DNA from: Synchiropus splendidus
Taxonomy: Eukaryota > Chordata > Actinopteri > Syngnathiformes > Callionymidae
Length of the DNA: 64,000 bases
Assembly: GCF_027744825.2 (NCBI RefSeq)
Contig: NC_071340.1
Location: 1,619,501 to 1,683,500 of the forward strand
Direction of reading: 5' to 3'
The notes under the pieces: generated by a model
Seen by the model: only the letters and a program-made list of their open reading frames with translations
The model's database searches: none
Told to the model about the DNA's origin: nothing
Shown: positions 1-14,955 of the stretch, piece by piece
How the letters are laid out: every line of letters starts with the position of its first letter
How positions within the stretch are numbered: the first letter of the stretch is position 1
Translations under genes and position numbers: made by a program

Positions 1-3000
1 AGGGTCTTTCTAGTAGTTGCACATCAAATCTAAGCTGTATGAAGTGTTTTTCCAAAGTTAACACCATTTTTACGTTTGGCGTTCCAGAAACAACCTTATC
101 TCAGGCTGAAACCGCGTTTTACGCAATTTGCCATAACTTTGCAGGGAAGCTTCAGAACATGAAATTTTCACCTCCCACTATAGCAGAAAGTGGCTTTCTA
201 GCAGTTGCACATCAAATCTAAGCTGTCTGAAGTGTTTTTCCAAAGTTATCAATATTTTTATGTTTGGCGTTCCGGAATCGACCTTATCTCAGGCTGAAAA
301 CGCGTTTCCTGCATTGTGGCATAACTTTGCAGGGATGCTTCAGAACATGAAATTTTCACCTCCCACTATAGCAGAAAGGGTCTTTCTAGTAGTTGCACAT
401 CAAATCTAAGCTGTTTGAAGTGTTTTTCCAAAGTTATCAACATTTTTATGTTTGGCGTTCCGGAATCAACCTTATCTCAGACTGAAAACGTGTTTTCTGC
501 ATTGTGCCATAACTTTGCAGGGAAACTTCAGAACATGAAATTTTCACCTCCAACTATAGCAGAAAGGGTCTTTCTACTAGTTGCACATCAAATCTAAGCT
601 GTTTGAAGTGTTTTTCCAAAGAAAACACCATTTTTATGTTTGGCGTTCCAGAAACAAACTTATCTCAGGCTGAAAACGCGTTTTACACAATTTGCCATAA
701 CTTTGCAGGAAAGCTTCAGAACATGAAATTTTTACCTCCCACTATAGCAGAAAGGGTCTTTCTAGTAGTTGCACATCAAATCTAAGCTGTCTGAAGTGTT
801 TTTCCAAAGTTATCAACATTTTTATGTTTGGCGTTCTGGAACCCACCTCATCTCCGGCTGAAAACGCGTTTTCTGCATTGTGCCATAACTTTGCAGGGAA
901 GCTTCAGAACATGAAATTTTAACCTCCCACTATAGCAGAAAAGGTCATTCTAGTAGTTGCACTTCAAATCAAAGCTGTCTTGAAGTGTTTTTCTAAAGTT
1001 ATCAACATTTTTATGTTTGGCATTCCTGAACCCACCTTATCTCAGCCTGAAAACGTGTTTTACATATTTTGCCATAACTTTGCTGGGAAGCTTCAGAACA
1101 TGAAATTTTCAACTCTCACTGTAGCAGAAAGTGGCTTTCTAGTAGTTGCACATCAAATCTAAGCTGTCTGAAGTGTTTTAACAAAGTTATCAACATTTTT
1201 ATGTTTGCCGTTCTGGAAATCACCTTATCTCAGGCTGAAAACGCGTTTTCTGCATTGTGCCATAACTTTGCAGGGAGACTTCAGAACATTAAATTTTCTC
1301 CTCCCACTATATCAGAAAGGGTATTTCTAATAGTTGCTCATCAAATCTAAGTTGTCTGAAGTGTTTTTCCAAAGTTATCAACATTCTTATGTTTGGCGTT
1401 CCGGAATCGACCTTATCTCAGGATGAAAAATCGTTTTCTGCATTGTCCCATAACTTTTCAGGGAAGCTTCAGAACATGATATTTTCACCTCCAACTATAG
1501 CAGAAAGGGTCTTTCTAGTAGTTGCACATCAAATCTAAGCTGTCTGAAGTGTTTTTCCAAAGTTATCAACATTTTTATGTTTGGCGTTCTGGAACCCACC
1601 TTATCTCAGGCTGAAAACGCGTTTTACGCATTGTGCCATAACTTTGCAGGGAAGGTTCAGAACATGATATTTTCACCTCCCACTATAGCAGAAAGGGTCT
1701 TTCTTGTAGTTGCACATCAAATCTAAGCTGTCTGAAGTGTTTTTCGAAAGTTTTCAACATTTTTATGTTTGGTGTTCCTGAACTCACCTAATCTCACGCT
1801 TAAAACGCGTTTTCTGCATTGTGCCATAACTTTGCAGGGAAGCTTCAGAACATGAAATTTTCACCTCCCACTATAGCAGAAAGGGTCTTTCTAGTAGTTG
1901 CACATCAAATCTAAGCTGTCTGAAGTGTTTTTCCAAAGTTATCAACATTTTTATGTTTGGCGTTCTGGAACCCACCTTATCACAGGCTGAAAACGCGTTT
2001 TCTGCATTGTGCCATAACTTTGCAGGGCGACTTCAGAACATGAAATTTTCTCCTCCCACTATATCAGAAAGGGTATTTCTAGTAGTTGCACATCAAATCT
2101 AAGCTGTCTGTAGAGTTTTTCCTGAGTTATCAACATTTTTATGTTTGGCGTTCTGAAATCAACCTCATCTCAGGCTGAAAACGCGTTTTACGCATTGTGC
2201 CATAACTTTGCAGGGAAGCTTCAGAACATGGTATTTTCACCTCCCACTATAGCAGAAAGGGTCTTTCTCGTAGTTGCACATCAAATCTAAGCTGTCTGAA
2301 GTGTTTTTCCAAAGTTATCAATATTTTTATGTTTGGCCTTCCGGAATCGACCTGATCTCAGGCTGAAAACGCGTTTCCTGCATTGTGGCATAAATTTGTA
2401 GGGAAGCTTCAGAACATGAAATTTTCACCTCCCACAGTAGCAGAAAGGGTCTTTCTAGTAGTTGCACATCAAATCTAAGCTGTCTGAAGTGTTTTTCCAA
2501 AGTTATCAACATTTTTATGTTTGGCGTTCTGGAAACCACCTTATCTCAGGCTGAAAACAGGTTTTCTGCATTGTGCCATGACTTTGCAGGGAAACTTCAG
2601 AACATGAAATTTTCACCTCCAACTAAAGCAGAAAGGGTCTTTCTCGTAGTTGCACATCAAATCTAAGCTGTCTGAAGTGTTTTTCCAAAGTTATCAACAT
2701 TATTATGTTTGGCGTTCTGAAATCAACCTCATCTCAGGCTGAAAACGAGTTTTACGCATTGTGCCATAACTTTGCAGCGAAGCTTCAGAACATGAAATTT
2801 TCACCTCCCACTATAGCAGAAAGGGTCTTTCTCGTAGTTGCACATCAAATCTAAGCTGTCTGAAGTGTTTTTCGAAAGTTATCAACATTTTTATTTTTGG
2901 CGTTCTGGAACCCACCTTATCTAAGGCTGAAAACGCGTTTTCTGCATTGTGCCATAACTTTGCAGGGAGACTTCAGAACATGAAATTTTCTCCTCCCACT

Positions 3001-4189
3001 ATAGCAGAAAGGGTCTTTCTCGTAGTTGCACATCAAATCTAAGCTGTCTGAATTGTTTTTCCATAGTTATCAACATTCTTATGTTTGGCATTCCGGCATC
3101 AATCTTATCTCAGACTGAAAACGTGTTTTCTGCATTGTGCCATAACTTTGCAGGGAAACTTCAGAACATGAAATTTTCACCTCCAACTAAAGCAGAAAGG
3201 GTCTTTCTCGTAGTTGCACATCAAATCTAAGCTGTCTGAAGTGTTTTTCCAAAGTTATCAATATTTTTATGTTTGGCGTTCCGGAATCGACCTTATCTCA
3301 GGCTGAAAACGCGTTTCCTGCATTGTGGCATAAATTTGTAGGGAAGCTTCAGAACATGAAATTTTCACCTCCCACAGTAGCAGAAAGGGTCTTTCTAGTA
3401 GTTGCATATCAAATCTAAGCTGTCTGAAGTGTTTTTCCAAAGTTATCAGCATTTTTATGTTTGGCGTTCAGGAAACCACCTTATCTCAGGCTGAAAACAG
3501 GTTTTCTGCATTGTGCCATGACTTTGCAGGGAAGCTTCAGAACATGAAATTTTCACCTCCCACTATAGCAAAAAGGGTCTTTCTCGTAGTTGCACATCAA
3601 ATCTAAGCTGTCTGAAGTGTTTTTCGAAAGTTATCAACATTTTTATTTTTGGCGTTCTGGAACCCACCTTATCTCAGGCTGAAAATGCGTTTTCTGCATT
3701 GTGCCATAACTTTGCAGAGAGACTCCAGAACATGAAATTTTCACCTCCCACTATAGCAGAAAGGGTCTTTCTCGTAGTTGCACATCAAATCTAAGCTGTC
3801 TGAAGTGTTTTTCCATAGTTATCAACATTCTTATGTTTGGCATTCCGGAATCAATCTTATCTCAGACTGAAAACGTGTTTTCTGCATTGTGCCATAACTT
3901 TGCAGGGAAACTTCAGAACATGAAATTTTCACCTCCCACTATAGCAGAAAGGGTCTTTCTAGTAGTTGCGCTTCAAATCTAAGCTGTCTGTAGAGTTTTT
4001 CCTGAGTTATCAACATTTTTATGTTTGGCGTTCTGAAATCAACCTCATCTCAGGCTGAAAACGCGTTTTACGCATTGTGCCATAACTTTGCAGGGAAGCT
4101 TCAGAACATGATATTTTCACCTCCCACTATAGGAGAAAGGGTCTTTCCAGTAGTTGCACATCAAATCTAAGTTGTCTGAAGTGTTTTTC

Positions 4190-7100
4190 CAAAGTTATCA
4201 ACATTCTTATGTTTGGCGTTCCGGAATCAACCTTATCTCAAGCTGAATATGCGTTTTACGCAATTTGCCATAACTTTGCAGGAAAGCCTCAGAACATGAA
4301 ATTTTCAACTCCCACTATAGCAGAAAGGGTCTTTCTAGTAGTTGCACATCAAATCTAAGCTGTCTGAAGTGTTTTTCCAAAGTTATCAACATTTTTATTT
4401 TGGCGTTCTGGAACCCACCTTATCTCAGGCTGAAAACGCGTTTTACGCATTGTGCCACAACTTTGCAGGGAAGGTTCAGAACATGATACTTTCACCTCCC
4501 ACTATAGCAGAAAGGGTCTTTCTTGTAGTTGCACATCAAATCTAAGCTGTCTGAAGTGTTTTTCGAAAGTTTTCAACATTTTTATGTTTGGTGTTCCTGA
4601 ATCGACCTTATCTCAGGCCGAAATCGCGTTTTCTGCATAGTGCCATAACTTTGCAGGGAAGCTTCAGAATATGAAATTTTCAGCTCCCACTATAGCAGAA
4701 AGGGTCTTTCCAGTAGTTGCACATCAAATCTAAACAGTCTGATGTGTAGTTCCAAAGTTATCAACGTTTTTATGTTTGGCGTTCCGGAACTCACCTTATC
4801 TCACGCTTAAAACGCGTTTTCTGCATTGTGCCCTAACTTTGCAGGGAAGCTTCAGAACATGAAATTTTCACCTCCCACTATAGCAGAAAGGGTCTTTCTA
4901 GTAGTTGCACATCAAATCTAAGCTGTCTGAAGTGTTTTTCCAAAGTTCTCAACATTTTTATGTTTGGCGTTCTGGAACCCACCTTATCTCAGGCTGAAAA
5001 CGCGTTTTCTGCATTGTGCCATAACTTTGCAGGGAGACTTCAGAACATGAAATTTTCTCCTCCCACTATAGCAGAAAGGGTCTTTCTAGTAGTTGCACAT
5101 CAAATTTAAGCTGTCGAAAGTGTTTTTCCAAAGTTATCAACATTTTTATGTTTGGCGTTCCGGAATCAACCTCATCTCCGGCTGAAAACGCGTTTTCTGC
5201 ATTGTGCCATGACTTTGCAGGGAAGCTTCAGAACATGAAATTTTCACCTCCCACTATAGCAGAAAGGGTCTTTCTCGTAGTTGCACATCAAATCTAAGCT
5301 GTCTGAAGTGTTTTTCCAAAGTTATCAACATTTTTATGTTTGGCGTTCTGAAATCAACCTCATCTCAGGCTGAAAAGGAGTTTTACGCATTGTGCCATAA
5401 CTTTGCAGCGAAGCTTCAGAACATGAAATTTTCACCTCCCACTATAGCAAAAAGGGTCTTTCTCGTAGTTGCACATCAAATCTAAGCTGTCTGAAGTGTT
5501 TTTCGAAAGTTATCAACATTTTTATTTTTGGCGTTCTGGAACCCACCTTATCTCAGGCTGAAAACGCGTTTTCTGCATTGTGCCATAACTTTGCAGGGAG
5601 ACTTCAGAACATGAAATTTTCACCTCCCACTATAGCAGAAAGGGTCTTTCTCGTAGTTGCACATCAAATCTAAGCTGTCTGAAGTGTTTTTCCATAGTTA
5701 TCAACATTCTTATGTTTGGCATTCCGAAATCAATCTTATCTCAGACTGAAAACGTGTTTTCTGCATTGTGCCATAACTTTGCAGGGAAACTTCAGAACAT
5801 GAAATTTTCACCTCCAACTAAAGCAGAAAGGGTCTTTCTAGTAGTTGCACATCAAATCTAAGCTGTCTGAAGTGTTTTTCCAAAGTTATCAACATTTTTA
5901 TGTTTGGCGTTCTGGAACCCACCTTATCTCAGGCTGAAAACGCGTTTTCTGCATTGTGCCATAACTTTGCAGGGCGACTTCAGAACATGAAATTTTCTCC
6001 TCCCACTATATCAGAAAGGGTATTTCTAGTAGTTCCACATCAAATCTAAGTTGTCTGAAGTGTTTTTCCAAAGTTATCAACATTCTTATGTTTGGCGTTC
6101 CGGAATCAACCTTATCTCAAGCTGAAAACGCGTTTTACGCAATTTGCCATAACTTTGCAGGAAAGCCTCAGAACATGAAATTTTCACCTCCCACTATAGC
6201 AGAAAGGGTCTTTCTAGTAGTTGCACATCAAATCTAAGCTGTCTGAAGTGTTTTTCCAAAGTTATCAACATTTTTATTTTGGCGTTTTGGAACCCACCTT
6301 ATCTCAGGCTGAAAACGCGTTTTACGCATTGTGCCACAACTTTGCAGGGAAGGTTCAGAACATGATATTTTCACCTCCCACTATAGCAGAAAGGGTCTTT
6401 CTTGTAGTTGCACATCAAATCTAAGCTGTCTGAAGTGTTTTTCGAAAGTTTTCAACATTTTTATGTTTGGTGTTCCTGAATCGACCTTATCTCAGGCCGA
6501 AATCGCGTTTTCTGCATTGTGCCATAACTTTGCAGGGAAGCTTCAGAACATGAAATTTTCAGCTCCCACTATAGCAGAAAGGGTCTTTCCAGTAGTTGCA
6601 CATCAAATCTAAACAGTCTGATGTGTAGTTCCAAAGTTATCAACGTTTTTATGTTTGGCGTTCCGGAACTCACCTTGTCTCACGCTTAAAACGCGTTTTC
6701 TGCATTGTGCCCTAACTTTGCAGGGAAGCTTCAGAACATGAAATTTTCACCTCCCACTATAGCAGAAAGGGTCTTTCTAGTAGTTGCACATCAAATCTAA
6801 GCTGTCTGAAGTGTTTTTCCAAAGTTATCAACATTTTTATGTTTGGCGTTCTGGAACCCACCTTATCTCAGGCTGAAAACGCGTTTTCTGCATTGTGCCA
6901 TAACTTTGCAGGGCGACTTCAGAACATGAAATTTTCTCCTCCCACTATATCAGAAAGGGTATTTCTAGTAGTTCCACATCAAATCTAAGTTGTCTGAAGT
7001 GTTTTTCCAAAGTTATCAACATTCTTATGTTTGGCGTTCCGGAATCAACCTTATCTCAAGCTGAAAACGCGTTTTACGCAATTTGCCATAACTTTGCAGG

Positions 7101-8190
7101 AAAGCCTCAGAACATGAAATTTTCACCTCCCACTATAGCAGAAAGGGTCTTTCTAGTAGGTGGACATCAAATCTAAGCTGTCTGAAGTGTTTTTCCAAAG
7201 TTATCAACATTTTTATTTTGGCGTTCTGCAACCCACCTTATCTCAGGCTGAAAACGCGTTTTACGCATTGTGCCACAACTTTGCAGGGAAGGTTCAGAAC
7301 ATGATATTTTCACCTCCCACTATAGCAGAAAGGGTCTTTCTTGTAGTTGCACATCAAATCTAAGCTGTCTGAAGTGTTTTTCGAAAGTTTTCAACATTTT
7401 TATGTTTGGTGTTCCTGAATCGACCTTATCTCAGGCCGAAAACGCGTTTTCTGCATTGTGCCATAACTTTGCAGGGAAGCTTCAGAACATGAAATTTTCA
7501 CCTCCCACTATAGCAGAAAGGGTCTATCCAGTAGTTGCACATCAAATCTAAGCAGTCTGATGTGTAGTTCCAAAGTTATCAACGTTTTTATGTTTGGCGT
7601 TCCGGAACTCACCTTATCTCACGCTTAAAACGCGTTTTCTGCATTGTGCCCTAACTTTGCAGGGAAGCTTCAGAACATGAAATTTTCACCTCCCACTATA
7701 GCAGAAAGGGTCTTTCTAGTAGTTGCACATCAAATCTAAGCTGTCTGAAGTGTTTTTCCAAAGTTATCAACGTTTTTATGTTTGGCGTTCTGGAACCCAC
7801 CTTATCTCAGGCTGAAAACGCGTTTTCTGCATTGTGCCATAACTTTGCAGGGAGACTTCAGAACATGAAATTTTCTCCTCCCACTATAGCAGAAAGGGTC
7901 TTTCTAGTAGTTGCACATCAAATTTAAGCTGTCGAAAGTGTTTTTCCAAAGTTATCAACATTTTTATGTTTGGCGTTACGGAATCAACCTCATCTCCGGC
8001 TGAAAACGCGTTTTCTGCATTGTGCCATAACTTTGCAGGGAAGCTTCAGAACATGAAATTTTAACCTCCCACTATAGCAGAAAAGGTCATTCTAGTAGTT
8101 GCACTTCAAATCAAAGCTGTCTTGAAGTGTTTTTCTAAAGTTATCAACATTTTTATGTTTGGCGTTCCGGAACCCACCTTATCTCAGCCT
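4190..8190. repeat. Long-range satellite duplication, copy A (partner at 11896-14955)
   Basis: About 4.0 kb of ordered monomer variants reappear downstream. Bases about 4190-6450 match at an offset of 7706 bp (41 monomers) and about 7000-8190 match at an offset of 6767 bp (36 monomers). Shared rare variants include a monomer reading CAAATTTAAGCTGTCGAAAG, one with AAAAGGAGTTTTACGC, one with CAGTCTGATGTGTAG, and the one-base-longer CTGTCTTGAAG type. The 939-bp difference between the two offsets is exactly five monomers: copy A carries a tandem duplication of a 5-monomer unit (about 6040-6980 and 6980-7920). Confidence 0.8.
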
Positions 8191-11110
8191 GAAAACGTGT
8201 TTTACATATTTTGCCATAACTTTTCAGGGAAGCTTCAGAACATGAAATGTTCGCCTCCCACTATAGCAGATCGGTACTTTCTAGTAGTTGCACATCAAAT
8301 CTAAGCTGTCTGAAGTGTTTTTCCAAAGTTATCAACATTTTTATGTTTGGCGTTCTGGAACCCACCTTATCTCAGGCTGAAAACGCGTTTTCTGCATTGT
8401 GCCATAACTTTGCAGGGAGGCTTCAGAACATGAAATTTTCTCCTCCCACTATAGCAGATAGGGTCTTTCTAGTAGTTGCACATCAAATCTAAGCTGTCTG
8501 AAGTGTTTTTCCAAAGTTAACACCATTTTTATGTTTGGCGTTCCAGAAACAACCTTATCTCAGGCTGAAAACGCGTTTTACGCAATTTGCCATAACTTTG
8601 CAGGAAAGCTTCAGAACACGAAATTTTCACCTCCCACTATAGCAGAAAGTAGCATTCTAGTAGTTGCACATCAAATCTAAGCTGTCTGAAGTGTTTTTCC
8701 AAAGTTATCAACATTTTTATGTTTGGCGTTCTGGAACCCACCTTATCTCAGGCTGAAAACGCGTTTTCTGCATTGTGCCATAACTTTGCAGGGAGACTTC
8801 AGAACATGAAATTTTCTCCTCCCACTATATCAGAAAGGGTATTTCTAATAGTTGCACATTAAATCTAAGCTGTCGAATGCGTTTTTCCAAAGTTATCAAC
8901 ATTTTTATGTTTGGCGTTACGGAATCAACCTTATCTCCGGCTGAAAACGCCTTTTCTGCATTGTGCCATAACTTTGCAGGGAAGCTTCAGAACATGAAAT
9001 TTTAAACTCCCACTATAGCAGAAAAGGTCATTCTAGTAGTTGCACTTCAAATCTAAGCTGTCTGAAGTGTTTTTCCAAAGTTATCAACATTCTTATGTTT
9101 GGCGATCCGGAATCAACCTTATCTCAGGCTGAAAACGCGTTTTACGCATTGCGCCATAACTTTGCAGGAAAGCTTCAGAACATGAAATTTTCAACTCCCA
9201 CTATAGCAGATAGGGTCTTTCTAGTAGTTGCACATCAAAGCTAAGCTGTCTGAAGTGTTTTTCCAAAGTTATCAACATTTTTATGTATGGCGTTGTGGAA
9301 CCCACCTTATCTCAGGCTGAAAACGCGTTTTCTGCATTGTGCCATAACTTTGCAGGGAAGCTTCAGAACATGAAATTTTCACCTCCCACTATAGCAGAAA
9401 GTGGCTTTCTAGTAGTTGCACATCAAATCTAAGCTGTCTGAAGTGTTTTTCCAAAGTTATCAACATTTTTATGTTTGCCGTTCTGGAACCCACCTTATCT
9501 CAGGCTGAAAACGCGTTTTCTGCATTGTGCCATAACTTTGTAGGGAGACTTCAGAACATTACATTTTCTCCTCCCACTATATCAGAAAGGGTATTTCTAA
9601 TAGTTGCACTTCAAATCAAAGCTGTCTTGAAGTGTTTTTCTAAAGTTATCAACATTTTTATGTTTGGCGTTCCGGAACCCACCTTATCTCAGCCTGAAAA
9701 CGTGTTTTACATATTTTGCCATAACTTTTCAGGGAAGCTTCAGAACATGAAATGTTCGCCTCCCACTATAGCAGATCGGTACTTTCTAGTAGTTGCACAT
9801 CAAATCTAAGCTGTCTGAAGTGTTTTTCCAAAGTTATCAACATTTTTATGTTTGGCGTTCTGGAACCCACCTTGTCTCAGGCTGAAAACGCGTTTTCTGC
9901 ATTGTGCCATAACTTTGCAGGGAGGCTTCAGAACATGAAATTTTCACCTCCCACTATAGCAGATAGGGTCTTTCTAGTAGTTGCACATCAAATCTAAGCT
10001 GTCTGAAGTGTTTTTCCAAAGTTAACACCATTTTTATGTTTGGCGTTCCAGAAACAACCTTATCTCAGGCTGAAAACGCGTTTTACGCAATTTGCCATAA
10101 CTTTGCAGGAAAGCTTCAGAACATGAAATTTTCACCTCCCACTATAGCAGAAAGTAGCATTCTAGTAGTTGCACATCAAATCTAAGCTGTCTGAAGTGTT
10201 TTTCCAAAGTTATCAACATTTTTATGTTTGGCGTTCTGGAACCCACCTTATCTCAGGCTGAAAACGCGTTTTCTGCATTGTGCCATAACTTTGCAGGGAG
10301 ACTTCAGAACATGAAATTTTCTCCTCCCACTATATCAGAAAGGGTATTTCTAATAGTTGCACATTAAATCTAAGCTGTCGAATGCGTTTTTCCAAAGTTA
10401 TCAACATTTTTATGTTTGGCGTTACGGAATCAACCTTATCTCCGGCTGAAAACGCCTTTTCTGCATTGTGCCATAACTTTGCAGGGAAGCTTCAGAACAT
10501 GAAATTTTAAACTCCCACTATAGCAGAAAAGGTCATTCTAGTAGTTGCACTTCAAATCTAAGCTGTCTGAAGTGTTTTTCCAAAGTTATCAACATTCTTA
10601 TGTTTGGCGATCCGGAATCAACCTTATCTCAGGCTGAAAACGCGTTTTACGCATTGCGCCATAACTTTGCAGGAAAGCTTCAGAACATGAAATTTTCAAC
10701 TCCCACTATAGCAGATAGGGTCTTTCTAGTAGTTGCACATCAAATCTAAGCTGTCTGAAGTGTTTTTCCAAAGTTATCAACATTTTTATGTATGGCGTTG
10801 TGGAACCCACCTTATCTCAGGCTGAAAACGCGTTTTCTGCATTGTGCCATAACTTTGCAGGGAAGCTTAAGAACATGAAATTTTCACCTCCCACTATAGC
10901 AGAAAGTGGATTTCTAGTAGTTGCACATCAAATCTAAGCTGTCTGAAGTGTTTTTCCAAAGTTATCAACATTTTTATGTTTGCCGTTCTGGAACCCACCT
11001 TATCTCAGGCTGAAAACGCGTTTTCTGCATTGTGCCATAACTTTGTAGGGAGACTTCAGAACATTACATTTTCTCCTCCCACTATATCAGAAAGGGTATT
11101 TCTAATAGTT
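8095..11110. repeat. 1505-bp higher-order repeat (8-mer), two tandem copies
   Basis: Two adjacent copies, about 8095-9600 and 9601-11110, share private variants at a constant spacing of about 1505 bp. These include CTGTCTTGAAG (8115 and 9620), a GTTAACACCATTT monomer (8515 and 10020), GGCGATCCGG (9102 and 10607), TATGTATGGCGTTGTGG (9283 and 10788) and TATGTTTGCCGTTCTGG (9470 and 10977). 1505 bp corresponds to eight monomers. Confidence 0.85.
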
Positions 11111-11895
11111 GCACATCAAATCTAAGTTGTCTGAAGCGTTTTTCCAAAGTTATCAACATTCTTATGTTTGGCGTTCCGGAATCGACCTTATCTCAGGATG
11201 AAAAATCGTTTTCTGCATTGTCCCATAACTTTGCAGGGAAGCTTCAGAACTTGAAATTTTGACCTCCAACTATAGCAGAAAGGGTCTTTCTAGTAGTTGC
11301 ACATCAAATCTAAGCTGTCTGAAGTGTTTTTCCAAAGTTATCAACATTTTTATTTTGGCGTTCTGGAACCCACCTTATCTCAGGCTGAAAACGCGTTTTA
11401 CGCATTGTGGCATAACTTTGCAGGGAAGGTTCAGAACATGATATTTTCACCTCCCACTATAGCAGAAAGGGTCTTTCTTGTAGTTGCACATCAAATCTAA
11501 GCTGTCTGAAGTGTTTTTCGAAAGTTTTCAACATTTTTATGTTTGTTGTTCCTGAACTCACCTTATCTCACGCTTAAAACGCGTTTTCTGCATTGTGCCA
11601 TAACTTTGCAGGGAAGCTTCAGAACATGAAATTTTCACCTCCCACTATAGCAGAAAGGGTCTTTCTAGTAGTTGCACATCAAATCTAAGTTGTCTGAAGT
11701 GTTTTTCCAAAGTTATCAACATTTTTATGTTTGGCGTTCTGGAACCCACCTTATCTCAGGCTGAAAACGCGTTTTCTGCATTGTGCCATAACTTTGCAGG
11801 GCGACTTCAGAACATGGAATTTTCTCCTCCCACTATAGCAGAAAGGGTATTTCTAGTAGTTGCACATCAAATCTAAGCTGTCTGTAGAGTTTTTC

Positions 11896-14800
11896 CTGAG
11901 TTATCAACATTCTTATGTTTGGCGTTCCGGAATCAACCTTATCTCAAGCTGAAAATGCGTTTTACGCAATTTTCCATAACTTTGCAGGAAAGCCTCAGAA
12001 CATGAAATTTTCACATCCCACTATAGCAGAAAGGGTCCTTCTAGTAGTTGCACATCAAATCTAAGCTGTCTGAAGTGTTTTTCCAAAGTTATCAACATTT
12101 TTATTTTGGCGTTGTGGAACCCACCTTATCTCAGGCTGAAAACGCGTTTTACGCATTGTGCCACAACTTTGCAGGGAAGGTTCAGAACATGATATTTTCA
12201 CCTCCCACTATAGCAGAAAGGGTCTTTCTTGTAGTTGCACATCAAATCTAAGCTGTCTGAAGTGTTTTTCGAAAGTTTTCAACATTTTTATGTTTGGTGT
12301 TCCTGAATCGACCTTATCTCAGGCCGAAATCGCGTTTTCTGCATTGTGCCATAACTTTGCAGGGAAGCTTCAGAACATGAAATTTTCAGCTCCCACTATA
12401 GCAGAAAGGGTCTTTCCAGTAGTTGCACATCAAATCTAAACAGTCTGATGTGTAGTTCCAAAGTTATCAACGTTTTTATGTTTGGCGTTCCGGAACTCAC
12501 CTTGTCTCACGCTTAAAACGCGTTTTCTGCATTGTGCCCTAACTTTGCAGGGAAGCTTCAGAACATGAAATTTTCACCTCCCACTATAGCAGAAAGGGTC
12601 TTTCTAGTAGTTGCACATCAAATCTAAGCTGTCTGAAGTGTTTTTCCAAAGTTATCAACTTTTTTATGTTTGGCGTTCTGGAACCCACCTTATCTCAGGC
12701 TGCAAACGCGTTTTCTGCATTGTGCCATAACTTTGCAGGGAGACTTCAGAACATGAAATTTTCTCCTCCCACTATAGCAGAAAGGGTCTTTCTAGTAGTT
12801 GCACATCAAATTTAAGCTGTCGAAAGTGTTTTTCCAAAGTTATCAACATTTTTATGTTTGGCGTTCCGGAATCAACCTCATCTCCGGCTGAAAACGCGTT
12901 TTCTGCATTGTGCCATGACTTTGCAGGGAAGCTTCAGAACATGAAATTTTCACCTCCCACTATAGCAGAAAGGGTCTTTCTCGTAGTTGCACATCAAATC
13001 TAAGCTGTCTGAAGTGTTTTTCCAAAGTTATCAACATTTTTATGTTTGGCGTTCTGAAATCAGCCTCATCTCAGGCTGAAAAGGAGTTTTACGCATTGTG
13101 CCATAACTTTGCAGCGAAGCTTCAGAACATGCAATTTTCACCTCCCACTATAGCAAAAAGGGTCTTTCTCGTAGTTGCACATCAAATCTAAGCTGTCTGA
13201 AGTGTTTTTCGAAAGTTATCAACATTTTTATTTTTGGCGTTCTGGAACCCACCTTGTCTCAGGCTGAAAACGCGTTTTCTGCATTGTGCCATAACTTTGC
13301 AGGGAGACTTCAGAACACGAAATTTTCACCTCCCACTATAGCAGAAAGGGTCTTTCTCGTAGTTGCACATCAAATCTAAGCTGTCTGAAGTGTTTTTCCA
13401 TAGTTATCAACATTCTTATGTTTGGCATTCCGAAATCAATCTTATCTCAGACTGAAAACGTGTTTTCTGCATTGTGCCATAACTTTGCAGGGAAACTTCA
13501 GAACATGAAATTTTCACCTCCAACTAAAGCAGAAAGGGTCTTTCTAGTAGTTGCACATCAAATCTAAGCTGTCTGAAGTGTTTTTCCAAAGTTATCAACA
13601 TTTTTATGTTTGGCGTTCTGGAACCCACCTTATCTCAGGCTGAAAACGCGTTTTCTGCATTGTGCCATAACTTTGCAGGGCGACTTCAGAACATGAAATT
13701 TTCTCCTCCCACTATATCAGAAAGGGTATTTCTAGTAGTTCCACATCAAATCTAAGTTGTCTGAAGTGTTTTTCCAAAGTTATCAACATTCTTATGTTTG
13801 GCGTTCCGGAATCAACCTTATCTCAAGCTGAAAACGCGTTTTACGCAATTTGCCATAACTTTGCAGGAAAGCCTCAGAACATGAAATTTTCACCTCCCAC
13901 TATAGCAGAAAGGGTCTTTCTAGTAGTTGCACATCAAATCTAAGCTGTCTGAAGTGTTTTTCCAAAGTTATCAACATTTTTATTTTGGCGTTCTGGAACC
14001 CACCTTATCTCAGGCTGAAAACGCGTTTTACGCATTGTGCCACAACTTTGCAGGGAAGGTTCAGAACATGATATTTTCACCTCCCACTATAGCAGAAAGG
14101 GTCTTTCTTGTAGTTGCACATCAAATCTAAGCTGTCTGAAGTGTTTTTCGAAAGTTTTCAACATTTTTATGTTTGGTGTTCCTGAATCGACCTTATCTCA
14201 GGCCGAAAACGCGTTTTCTGCATTGTGCCATAACTTTGCAGGGAAGCTTCAGAACATGAAATTTTCACCTCCCACTATAGCAGAAAGGGTCTTTCCAGTA
14301 GTTGCACATCAAATCTAAGCAGTCTGATGTGTAGTTCCAAAGTTATCAACGTTTTTATGTTTGGCGTTCCGGAACTCACCTTATCTCACGCTTAAAACGC
14401 GTTTTCTGCATTGTGCCATAACTTTGCAGGGAAGCTTCAGAACATGAAATTTTCACCTCCCACTATAGCAGAAAGGGTCTTTCAAGCAGTTGCACATCAA
14501 ATCTAAGCTGTCTGAAGTGTTTTTCCAAAGTTATCAACATTTTTATGTTTGGCGTTCTGGAACCCACCTTATCTCAGGCTGAAAACGCGTTTTCTGCATT
14601 GTGCCATAACTTTGCAGGGAGACTTCAGAACATGAAATTTTCTCCTCCCACTATAGCAGAAAGGGTCTTTCTAGTAGTTGCACATCAAATTTAAGCTGTC
14701 GAAAGTGTTTTTCCAAAGTTATCAACATTTTTATGTTTGGCGTTACGGAATCAACCTCATCTCCGGCTGAAAACGCGTTTTCTGCATTGTGCCATAACTT

Positions 14801-14955
14801 TGCAGGGAAGCTTCAGAACCTGAAATTTTAACCTCCCACTATAGCAGAAAAGGTCATTCTAGTAGTTGCACTTCAAATCAAAGCTGTCTTGAAGTGTTTT
14901 TCTAAAGTTATCAACATTTTTATGTTTGGCGTTCCGGAACCCACCTTATCTCAGG
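11896..14955. repeat. Long-range satellite duplication, copy B
   Basis: This is the partner of 4190-8190, with the same order of rare monomer variants but one fewer copy of the internal 939-bp five-monomer unit. The left junction near 11881-11905 is chimeric: it begins with the TGTAGAGTTTTTCCTGAG variant and switches within one monomer to the variant found at about 4190. Confidence 0.75.
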
